Source: Cellulomonas sp. S1-8 (GTDB lineage: Bacteria; Actinomycetota; Actinomycetes; Actinomycetales; Cellulomonadaceae). Taken from it: a DNA stretch of 64,000 bases. The DNA lies in NCBI RefSeq assembly GCF_026184235.1, contig NZ_CP110806.1, positions 2,976,001 through 3,040,000 of the forward strand, written 5' to 3'. Below are positions 54,801 through 62,697 of the stretch, one piece after another. The translations under genes and the position numbers were made by a program. Every line of letters starts with the position of its first letter. The first letter of the stretch is position 1. Under the pieces are notes generated by a model that searched no databases, had not been told where the DNA came from, and saw only the letters and a program-made list of their open reading frames with translations.

Positions 54801-57657
54801 AGCCCGGCAGCGTCAGCAGCGGACCCTGCGCGGACGAGGTGACCTGATGGGTCGTCGCGTCGTACACGAACGTCACCTGCTGCGGCGCGTCCCCCGTCAC
54901 CGTGTACGCGATGTCCGCGCCCCCGGGCACCCCGCCCGCGCCGTAGTTCTCGTCCCACGTGCCGCCGACGGCGACCTTGTACTCATAGTCACCGGGCGGG
55001 AGCGTGAACGAGCCGGAGTACACCAGCCCGTTGGACGAGGTCAGGCGGGCCGCCTCGCAGCCCGGCTGCCAGTCGCCCGGGCACCCCATCGCGGCGTTGT
55101 GGCTGCCCGGCACGGTGACGAGCACGTCCCCCGGCCCGGGGGGCGGCTCGACGCCGTCGACGGCCACCCCCACGCTCGCGTACGTCGACGCCGCGCTGCG
55201 GTGGCCCGTGACGTCCTCGCGCACCGCGCGGTACTCGACGAGCGTGCCTGGCGCCAGGTCCGTGACGTCGTGGAACACGCGCGGGTCGGACGTCTCGGCG
55301 GTCCCGAGCGCCGTGAGGTCCGCGTCGCCCACCACGCGGTAGCCGAACGACGTCGTGGCGTACGCGTCGTCGACGGTCGCCGCCACGGGGGCCAGGCCCG
55401 CGAGCGCGGCACCCGCCCCCGGTGTCGACAGGGTGATCGCGTCGTCGCCCGCCGCGACCGGCCCGTCGGCCCGCAGGACGACGGACCCGAACGCCGGCAC
55501 CGTGACGTCGACCGTGCCGTCCGCCCCGGCCGTCACGGCCGCGCCGTCGACGACGCCCGCGCCCGAGGTCGCCAGCAGCGGGGTGAACGTGGCCCCGGGG
55601 GTGAGCGTGCCGAGCGTGACGCTCGCCGGTGCGGCCGCGTTGTTCAGCGCGACGAGGTGCTCGACGTCGTCGTCGCCGATGCGGGAGAACGCGTACACCG
55701 GGCCGTCGGCGTACCGCTCGACCTGCGCCCCCGTCGTCAGGGCGGGCGTCGCCGCGCGCAGGTCCGCGAGCGCAGCGATGTGCCCGTACAGCGCGGTGTC
55801 CGTGTCGAACCGGTCCTCGGACCCGGCCGGGGTGCCGTCGAGCAGCGCCTGGTCGGCGTACTCGGTCACCTGCGTCGCGAACATCGACTGGCGTGCGTCC
55901 TTGTCCCGCCCGCCCAGCGACCCGTCGCCGACGAAGCCCTGCTCGTCGCCGTAGTAGACGACCGGCTGCCCGCGGGTCAGGTACATCAGGGCGTGCGCCA
56001 GGCCCGAGCGGGCCTGGGCGTCGCCCGCGTCCTTCACCGCGTACCCGATGCGCCCCATGTCGTGGTTGCCGAGGAACGTGGGCAGCGCGTGGGCGTTGCT
56101 GGTCGGCGTCGTGTACAGGTCGTCGCTCGCGTACAGCGCACGCAGGCCCGCCGCGGAGAACCCCTTGGCGTAGTTCGCAGCTGCGGCCTGGAACGAGAAG
56201 TCGAGGATCGCGTTCATGTCGGTCTCGCGCACGTAGGGCGCCGTGAGTGCCGCGTCCGCGTCGTAGACCTCGCCGAACATGAAGAAGTCGGGGTTGCCGA
56301 CCGACTCCGCGTGCTGCGCGATCTCGGTGGTGAAAACCTCCCAGAACGCGTCGTCGACGTGCTTGACGGTGTCGATGCGGAAGCCGTCGATGCCGAGGTC
56401 GACCCACGCCTCGTACACGTCGACGAACCCGTCGACGACCCGCGGGTGCTCGGTCATGAGGTCGTCGAGGCCGTCGAAGTCGCCGTACGTGACGGACTCC
56501 CCCGTCCACGTCGAGTTGCCGCGGTTGTGGTAGAGCGTGGGGTCGTTGAGCCACGCCGGGACCTTGAGGTCCGCGTCGGCCGGGTCGACCACGGGCGTGT
56601 ACGGGAACGACGTCGCCGGGTCGAGCGCGGGGAAGTCGTCGGTTCCCGCGTAGTCCGCGGGGTCGAAGGGCGTGCCCGCCGCGTCACGGTACGGCTCGAC
56701 CGACTGCTCGACGTACGTGTACGCGCCCTCGGCGTAGTCGACGACGTCGGCCGTGTGGTTGGTGATGATGTCGAAGTACACGTCGATGCCCCGCGCGTGG
56801 GCGTCGTCGATGAGGGCCTCGAGGTCGGCGTTGGTGCCCAGGTGCGGGTCGATGCGCGTGAAGTCGGTGATCCAGTAGCCGTGGTAGCCCGCCGACACGT
56901 CGGCTCCGGTTCCCTGCACAGGACGGTTGAGGAAGGACGGCGTCAGCCAGATCGCCGTCGTGCCCAGGCCCTCGACGTAGTCGAGCTGCGCGCGCAGACC
57001 CGCGAGGTCACCCCCGTGGTAGAAGCCCTTGTCGCTCGGGTCGAGGCCGGTGACCAGCCGGTCGCCGGTCAGGCCGCCGGTGTCGTTGGCCTCCTGCCCG
57101 TTGGCGAACCGGTCGGTGAGCACGAAGTAGAACTGCTCCCCCGCACCCGGGTCGCGCACCGGCTCGGCGACGATCGCGGCGTCCGCGTCGGTGTAGCCGC
57201 CGGCCAGGTCGGCGACGACGACGGACGTGCGGTGCGTCGCGTCGTCGTACGTGAACGTGAGGTCCGCCGGGCCGGCGAGCACGAGCGGCGTGTCCGCGTC
57301 GCTCCCGTCGGCGCCGTACGACGCGTCCCACGTGCCGTCCAGCGCGACCTTCCACTCGTGCGCCCCGCCGGGCACCGTGAACGTCGCGGAGAACCGCCCG
57401 GGGACGTCCGTCGGGGCGAGGGCGGTGGCGGCGCAGGTCGGCTCCCAGTCGGCGGCGCAGCCGAGCTCGTCCTGCAGGCTGCCGACGAGCGCGACGCTGC
57501 CGGCCACGGCCGTGGCGGCAGGGGCGAGCGCGACGACGGCGCCGGTCACGCCGACGGCGAGCGCGCAGACCGCCGCCGCGAGCCGACGCGGCCCTCGGGG
57601 CACGGCACGCGGGGCCGGGCGGCGGGCGGGGGGACGGGGCAGGACGGCGCCGACCAT
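51802..57657 (-). CDS. Secreted two-catalytic-domain amylopullulanase (GH13 alpha-amylase plus GH13 pullulanase)
   Basis: A 1951-residue secreted protein. A signal peptide (to about 53) is followed by an X25-like starch module (DELGCAADWEPTCAATALAP). The first GH13 barrel, alpha-amylase type, has DIITNHTADV, GFRIDTVKHV (nucleophile Asp near 426), MFGEVYDAD (Glu near 462) and LGNHDMG (Asp near 529). After a beta domain come two more X25-like modules (GCPGDWQPGCEAARL, GCAGDWDPACLATAL). A pullulanase part follows with N-domain and CBM48 (SLALWAPTAQDVDLLVWP), YELHVRDFS, VVLDQVFNHT, GFRFDLMGHH (Asp near 1526), YLYGEGWNFGE (Glu near 1570) and VDAHDNE (Asp near 1699). It should cut alpha-1,4 and alpha-1,6 bonds of starch and glycogen. 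GGAG precedes the ATG. Confidence 0.93.
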   Translation of the reverse strand: MVGAVLPRPPARRPAPRAVPRGPRRLAAAVCALAVGVTGAVVALAPAATAVAGSVALVGSLQDELGCAADWEPTCAATALAPTDVPGRFSATFTVPGGAHEWKVALDGTWDASYGADGSDADTPLVLAGPADLTFTYDDATHRTSVVVADLAGGYTDADAAIVAEPVRDPGAGEQFYFVLTDRFANGQEANDTGGLTGDRLVTGLDPSDKGFYHGGDLAGLRAQLDYVEGLGTTAIWLTPSFLNRPVQGTGADVSAGYHGYWITDFTRIDPHLGTNADLEALIDDAHARGIDVYFDIITNHTADVVDYAEGAYTYVEQSVEPYRDAAGTPFDPADYAGTDDFPALDPATSFPYTPVVDPADADLKVPAWLNDPTLYHNRGNSTWTGESVTYGDFDGLDDLMTEHPRVVDGFVDVYEAWVDLGIDGFRIDTVKHVDDAFWEVFTTEIAQHAESVGNPDFFMFGEVYDADAALTAPYVRETDMNAILDFSFQAAAANYAKGFSAAGLRALYASDDLYTTPTSNAHALPTFLGNHDMGRIGYAVKDAGDAQARSGLAHALMYLTRGQPVVYYGDEQGFVGDGSLGGRDKDARQSMFATQVTEYADQALLDGTPAGSEDRFDTDTALYGHIAALADLRAATPALTTGAQVERYADGPVYAFSRIGDDDVEHLVALNNAAAPASVTLGTLTPGATFTPLLATSGAGVVDGAAVTAGADGTVDVTVPAFGSVVLRADGPVAAGDDAITLSTPGAGAALAGLAPVAATVDDAYATTSFGYRVVGDADLTALGTAETSDPRVFHDVTDLAPGTLVEYRAVREDVTGHRSAASTYASVGVAVDGVEPPPGPGDVLVTVPGSHNAAMGCPGDWQPGCEAARLTSSNGLVYSGSFTLPPGDYEYKVAVGGTWDENYGAGGVPGGADIAYTVTGDAPQQVTFVYDATTHQVTSSAQGPLLTLPGSYQSEVGCAGDWDPACLATALVDGDGDGTATFTLPDLAAGTYEVKVAHGLSWDVSYGVDGVLGGANIPFSAPGGSPVVFTYDLTTHVLSIGAGDPPLPGTGQLAAHWLDARTIAWPASFVASGTDPSELGFALHASPDASLVVADGQVTSGEAIALSVVEGGLTTEQRARFPALDGYLALRVDADRRTVERLLQGQLLVRQAGVDDVAQAVTGVQVPGVLDDLYSSKATRRTYGTTWSKGRPSLALWAPTAQDVDLLVWPAARDGAVDTTAEPVRTAARRQSDGAWTASGRRGWSGGAYLWEVTVYAPTTGEIEVNRVTDPYAVALTLNSTHGVLVDLDDPRYRPRQWERTPQPRVRPVDQTIYELHVRDFSIADATVPPALRGTYGAFAVRRSDGRDHLRDLADAGLTTVHLLPTFDIASIEEDRAAQATPDCDLAALPPDSPQQQACVTAVAGQDGFNWGYDPWHWTAPEGSYAHHAHGGARIAEFRSMVGALHADGLQVVLDQVFNHTAASGQDAKSVLDRVVPGYYHRLDATGQVETSTCCQNVATEHALAEKMMVDSVVTWARDHKVDGFRFDLMGHHSRQSMEKVRAALDALTTRRDGVDGRAVYLYGEGWNFGEVADNRLFEQATQGQLGGTGIGTFSDRLRDAVRGGGPFDEDPRLQGFGSGAYTDPNGAAVNGSEADQLARVRHQADLVRLGMAGNLRGFELLASDGTVRRGDQLDYNGQPAGYADSPEEVVTYVDAHDNETIFDNLYLKLPQDTPMADRVRMSTVSLATATLAQTPSFWHAGADLLRSKSLDRNSYDSGDWFNVLDFSQQTNGFGRGLPPAPDNEAKWPFQQPLLADPTLVPTPQDIATASTAAAELLELRSSTRLFRLGDADLIEDRVTFPVSGPDATPGVVVMHVEDRPGWDAATRRWRVDVDRRLDGLLVVVNASDEPTSQRVGTLTGRRYVLSPVQAYGADPVVRGTVYERATGTVTVPARTVAVLVERRSGFKQ

Positions 57658-57720
57658 CGGGACTCCTTCGTCGCGGCACGTCGTCGTGCCGGCGGTGGCT
57701 GTCCTGGCGACCGTAACGCG

Positions 57721-57736
57721 TTGCAAGAAGTTGCAG
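57721..57736. promoter_or_regulatory. TTGCA direct repeats upstream of the amylopullulanase gene (MalR-like sites)
   Basis: TTGCAA (57721-57726) and TTGCAG (57731-57736) are spaced by one helical turn, 64-80 bases upstream of the start. Streptomyces amylase promoters carry comparable TTGCA repeats bound by the LacI-family regulator MalR, so maltodextrin control is likely. Confidence 0.5.
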
Positions 57737-57819
57737 CAAGGGTTTCGGTCATTCCCGACGCACCGGACGGCCACCCCTGGATCCCCACGCCCACGGCCCG
57801 CGTGTGCCAGCATCGCCGC

Positions 57820-58164
57820 ATGGGCACCGTGGACGACTACCTCGCCGGGCTCGACGCGGCCGACGCCGCCACGATCGGGCATGTCTACGACGTCGCACGG
57901 CAGGTCGTCCCCGAGGCCGAGCAGGGTCGCGGCTACGGCATGCCCGCGCTGGTGCACCGCGGCAAGCCGCTGCTGTCAGTCATGCGCGCCGCCCGCCACA
58001 TCGGCGTGTACCCCTTCAGCCCCGCCGCGGTCGAGGCGGTGAGCGAGGCGCTCGCCGGCTACGACCTCGCGAAGGGCACCATCCGGTTCGACCCCGCCCG
58101 GCCGCTGCCGGACGACGCGATCCGCGCGCTCGTCGAGGCGCGCCGGGCGCAGATCGAGGGCTGA
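57820..58164 (+). CDS. DUF1801 family protein
   Basis: A 114-residue protein beginning MGTVDDYLAGLDAADAATIG and continuing YGMPALVHRGKPLLSVMRAA, HIGVYPFSP and KGTIRFDPARPLPDDAIRAL, the DUF1801 (YdhG-like) pattern. Function is unknown. CAGCAT six bases before the ATG may be a leaderless -10. It is divergent from the amylopullulanase gene. Confidence 0.85.
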   Translation: MGTVDDYLAGLDAADAATIGHVYDVARQVVPEAEQGRGYGMPALVHRGKPLLSVMRAARHIGVYPFSPAAVEAVSEALAGYDLAKGTIRFDPARPLPDDAIRALVEARRAQIEG

Positions 58165-58194
58165 TCCCCCGGGACCGACGCGCGTCCGGCCACG

Positions 58195-58540
58195 TCACGT
58201 CAGCGGCGACTCCAGCGACCGCAGCAGCGCACCCGAGTCGGCGACCGCACCGAACACCCCGCCCTGCATCGTCACCATCTTCAGCGCCGCCAGGTAGTTG
58301 CCGTGGTCGGTGGCACCCGTGCAGTCCGACAGCAGCAGGCACTCGTAACCGCGGTCGCTGGCGTCCCGCATCGTCGTGTGGACGCACGTCGGTCGTGATG
58401 CCCGTGCGGATGATGTGCGTGAGCCCCAGGTTGCGCAGCACCAGGTCCGGGTCCGTGGCGTAGAACGACCCCGTGCCGGGCTTGTCGATGACCACCCCCC
58501 GGCAGCGGCGCCACTGCTGGGGCGCTGCCAGCGGCCCGAG
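58195..58540 (-). pseudogene. Decayed isochorismatase-like cysteine hydrolase (C-terminal half, frameshifted)
   Basis: Minus-strand translation gives VVIDKPGTGSFYATDPDLVL and RNLGLTHIIRTGITTDV in one frame. Then, in another frame, it gives HTTMRDASDRGYECLLLSDC, TDHGNYLAALKMVTMQGGVF and LLRSLESPLT before a stop at 58195. Homologues read ITTDVCVHTT at the join; here GACGTGCGTCC (58380s) lacks two bases, removing the catalytic Cys codon and shifting the frame. The N-terminal half is missing; its place is taken by the promoter of the next gene. Confidence 0.72.
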
Positions 58541-58549
58541 AGTCGGCGC

Positions 58550-58564
58550 TAGGCTCGCACGATG
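58550..58564 (+). promoter_or_regulatory. Leaderless -10 element TAGGCT
   Basis: TAGGCT (58550-58555) ends six bases before the ATG at 58562. Confidence 0.5.
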
Positions 58565-59044
58565 GGACTTGAGGAAGACATCGCAGCGGCGAGGCGGCAG
58601 CGCGAGGCCGAGGCCTCCCTGGCCCGGGAGTGGGCCGACTTCTCGCCCTTCACGAAGAGCTCCCCGATTGTCGGCGATGCATCGCCGACGCTCAAGCCCA
58701 TCATCTCGGAGGTTCTCGACCATCTCCGTTTCGACGAGGATGTCGTGGTCGACTGCGACCCCGAAGGGCTAATCCGCGTTCGCCAACCAGGAAATCGCCG
58801 TGCGAAGAAGCTGTTCGGCGGCGAAAAGCTGGTCAAGGAGACCGGAAACGCCAAGGCGATGATCATCCCGGTGGGCAGCCAAGGAAAGGACACGGACAAC
58901 CTGGCGATCTGGATCCTGCGGGACGGACGCGTGGCCCTGGTAGAAAATGGGAGCACCATCTCGCCGTACCGCGAGGACAAGCTGGATGCAGCGAGTGTGC
59001 GCGCAGCGATCGTCGCTGCACTTGCGGGCGACCCGCGGTCCTAG
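58562..59044 (+). CDS. Hypothetical protein of the QueC/QueD patch
   Basis: A 160-residue soluble protein I cannot assign. The N-terminus is a charged helix (MGLEEDIAAARRQREAEASL). The middle (AMIIPVGSQGKDTDNLAIWI, then LRDGRVALVENGSTISPYRE) suggests beta strands. The C-terminus is an Ala-rich helix. There is no signal peptide, membrane segment or cysteine. Codons such as GAA, AAA and CCA are commoner here than in neighbouring genes. Its TAG stop shares the palindrome CTAG with the stop of the convergent QueC-like gene (four-base overlap). It may be a partner of QueC/QueD or an unrelated passenger. Confidence 0.55.
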   Translation: MGLEEDIAAARRQREAEASLAREWADFSPFTKSSPIVGDASPTLKPIISEVLDHLRFDEDVVVDCDPEGLIRVRQPGNRRAKKLFGGEKLVKETGNAKAMIIPVGSQGKDTDNLAIWILRDGRVALVENGSTISPYREDKLDAASVRAAIVAALAGDPRS

Positions 59045-60054
59045 GCCCCACCGACAGCCCTGACGAGCGCCTCCTCCAGGACTGCGAGCGACGGCAGCTT
59101 CTCGGTCACCGCGACGGACCCGTCAGCGCAGACCGCAACCTGCCACCTCACGCCGTTCGACACGCCTCTCGCGCGGACGTACTGCGCACTGCGACCTCCA
59201 CGGATCTTCCATGCCGTCCGTCGTCGAACACGGAGGTGCGGAGCCAGTCGTTCGGTCCCCTCGGGGTCGACGTAGCGAAACCCCCGTTCCCCGTCGATCA
59301 CGCCGCCGGCCGCGGCGAAGCGTCGGCCCAGGTCGTGGAGCTCCTCGGAGCAACGCCCGAAAGCAGGATGGCGTGGCGATCCGAACGACGCCTGCCACCG
59401 CTCGACCTCCGCGGGGCGCAGACCGTACCGGTCCCCCATCCTCGGTCCGACGTCGGCGCGAGAACGGCACGCCGGGCACGCCTCGCACGGCCGACCGCGG
59501 CGGGGTTCGCGGCATGACCAGCTCAGGTGCCACGGCGCACCCAGCTCGAAGCCCATCGCCGCGGCGGCCGACTTGTCCTCGACCGCCAGGAGGGGTGCGA
59601 CGACGTGTGTCGGACCGCCGTCCAGAGGATCACGAAGACCGGCAGACAACGATCTCAGGTAGTCGGGACCACAATCGGCATACGGATCCGTGGCGAGCAT
59701 CCCGAGGACGATGTCTGCTCCGCGCGCGTCGATCCCTATCGCTCCGATCGCGCTCATGAGGATCGTGTGCCCACGGATGAACATGCCGCGCTCAGGGCGG
59801 TACCCGTGGGGAAGACGCAGCCGGACCACGCTGAGCTCCACGCCGGCGAGCGCGCTCAGCCGTGCCGCGGCTCTCAACTCCTGACGATGGCGCTGGCCAT
59901 AGTCGAGCGATACCGCGCGCACACGTCGGTAGTGGTCGAGCGCCCACCACAACGCCACGGTCGAGTCCAGCCCACCGGAGAGCATGACGACGGCCTCCGG
60001 CGACGAGATCGCGACCGCCGTCGTTCTGATCCTGGGGCCGTGGAAGCTAGACAT
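59041..60054 (-). CDS. queC: QueC-like 7-cyano-7-deazaguanine synthase with extra C-terminal domain
   Basis: A 337-residue protein. The PP-loop VVMLSGGLDSTVALWWA (residues 22-38) and SLDYGQRHRQELRAA define the QueC ATP-pyrophosphatase. SCREPRRGRPCEACPACRSR (about 180-199) holds the four zinc cysteines. QueC turns 7-carboxy-7-deazaguanine into preQ0 using ATP and ammonia. Typical QueC proteins end about 15-20 residues after the zinc site; this one goes on for about 125-130 more (RWQASFGSPRHPAFGRCSEE, RYVDPEGTERLAPHLRVRRR, RWQVAVCADGSVAVTEKLPS). I recognise no domain there. It overlaps queD by eight bases. Confidence 0.82.
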   Translation of the reverse strand: MSSFHGPRIRTTAVAISSPEAVVMLSGGLDSTVALWWALDHYRRVRAVSLDYGQRHRQELRAAARLSALAGVELSVVRLRLPHGYRPERGMFIRGHTILMSAIGAIGIDARGADIVLGMLATDPYADCGPDYLRSLSAGLRDPLDGGPTHVVAPLLAVEDKSAAAAMGFELGAPWHLSWSCREPRRGRPCEACPACRSRADVGPRMGDRYGLRPAEVERWQASFGSPRHPAFGRCSEELHDLGRRFAAAGGVIDGERGFRYVDPEGTERLAPHLRVRRRTAWKIRGGRSAQYVRARGVSNGVRWQVAVCADGSVAVTEKLPSLAVLEEALVRAVGGA

Positions 60055-60409
60055 CTCGGCGGTACGTGCATCCCGACGACCGGGTCTCCTCGATACGCAC
60101 CCACGCGAGCTCAGGCAGTGCCTGATCGAGAGCGTCGAACACCCATCGCGCCAAGATCTCGCTCGTCGGATTGTCCAGCCCTTCGACGTCGTTGAGCAGA
60201 TGATGGTCGAGCTGCTGACGGATCGGAGCGAAAGCAGTGCTGACCTCGGCGAAATCGCGCACCCAGCCGGCAGCTTCGTCGAGCTCCCCGCGCAATCCCA
60301 GCTCGATCACGTAGGAATGGCCGTGCAGCATGCTGCAGGGGTGGCCGTCGGGGACACGCGGAAGGCGGTGAGCCGCTTCGACCGAGAACCGCTTCGAAAT
60401 CTCGAACAC
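60047..60409 (-). CDS. queD: 6-carboxy-5,6,7,8-tetrahydropterin synthase QueD
   Basis: A 120-residue QueD. MFEISKRFSVEAAHRLP-type start, CSMLHGHSYVIEL (catalytic Cys and zinc HxH), FAEVSTAFAPIRQQLDHHLL, NPTSEILARWVFDAL and VRIEETRSSGCTY are conserved positions of the PTPS/QueD family. It makes 6-carboxytetrahydropterin from dihydroneopterin triphosphate, the step two stages before QueC. GTG at 60409 is chosen because AGGAGG lies just upstream; the earlier frame to 60490 has no such site. An AT-rich AACATA/TATGTT stretch near 60450 may be the -10. Confidence 0.87.
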   Translation of the reverse strand: MFEISKRFSVEAAHRLPRVPDGHPCSMLHGHSYVIELGLRGELDEAAGWVRDFAEVSTAFAPIRQQLDHHLLNDVEGLDNPTSEILARWVFDALDQALPELAWVRIEETRSSGCTYRRDV

Positions 60410-60481
60410 GTGCACCTCCTGCGGGGTGTCCGGTGGACTGGGCAGCCATAACATACATCGGCAAGGACTGAACGTAACCGG

Positions 60482-60507
60482 CCCCTTCATCCGGCGTGAT
60501 GAAGGGG
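60482..60507. terminator. Terminator-like hairpin between queD and the OmpA remnant
   Basis: CCCCTTCATC (60482-60491) pairs perfectly with GATGAAGGGG (60498-60507) with a six-base loop. It probably ended the gene whose remnant lies to the right, insulating queD. Confidence 0.6.
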
Positions 60508-60960
60508 GTTGTGTGCGGGGTGATCACCGGTGATGTCCTGGGGAACGGGGTGACCGTCACCGGGACGTCCCGGTTCGCGGCGACCGGCGTCGAGGCGAGC
60601 ACGCCGCCGATGCGGTCGACGACGTCACCCGCCCCCAGGCGAGGTGACGCACCCAGGCCCGCGATGACGACGGCAGACTCCGGCACGCCGAGGCCAGCTG
60701 CGATCAGTGAGGCAACGGCGCGGGCGTGTGCCGGCGCCAGTGGTGGCGCGACCCTCGGCGGTGCCGGCCGAGCTCGTCGTCCCCGTGACGTCGACCTGGC
60801 CGCGGCAGTCGGAGAGCGCGGCGACGACCTGCGCGACTGCGGTGCGGGCCTGCTCCGGGTCGACGAACGACGCCGACTCGCGTAGCACCCGATGACGGCG
60901 TCCGGCACCGTCGTCCACGACGTGGTGCGGGCGGCGGACCGAGCCGCCGCCCGACCACGT
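60508..60960 (-). pseudogene. Decayed OmpA-like domain gene
   Basis: On the minus strand, one frame gives SASFVDPEQARTAVAQVVAA and CRGQVDVTGTTSSAGTAEG. After a shift near 60745-60752 a second frame gives APPLAPAHARAVASLIAAGL, GVPESAVVIAGLGASP and NRDVPVTVTP. Joined, they follow the OmpA C-terminal pattern (G-x-T-D-x-x-G, RA-x-AV, GV, G-x-G). No start or N-terminal part is seen. The assignment is by pattern, so moderately sure. Confidence 0.5.
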
Positions 60961-60979
60961 CGTCAGGCGCGGGGTGGTC

Positions 60980-62686
<1,707 letters not shown>

Positions 62687-62697
<11 letters not shown>

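Noticed and set aside
51736..58164. A 2142-codon plus-strand frame antisense to the amylopullulanase
   Set aside because: Only its last 114 codons (DUF1801, from 57820) look like protein. The rest is a shadow of the GH13 gene.
58562..60409. Classification of the QueC/QueD patch as a Qat or type IV CBASS defence system
   Set aside because: Qat needs QatA, QatB and QatD, and type IV CBASS needs a nucleotidyltransferase, an effector and TGT/OGG-like genes. None is present, and QueD is not part of those systems.
60410..60481. A preQ1 riboswitch in front of queD
   Set aside because: The leader is only about 40-50 bases and shows no preQ1 aptamer blocks.
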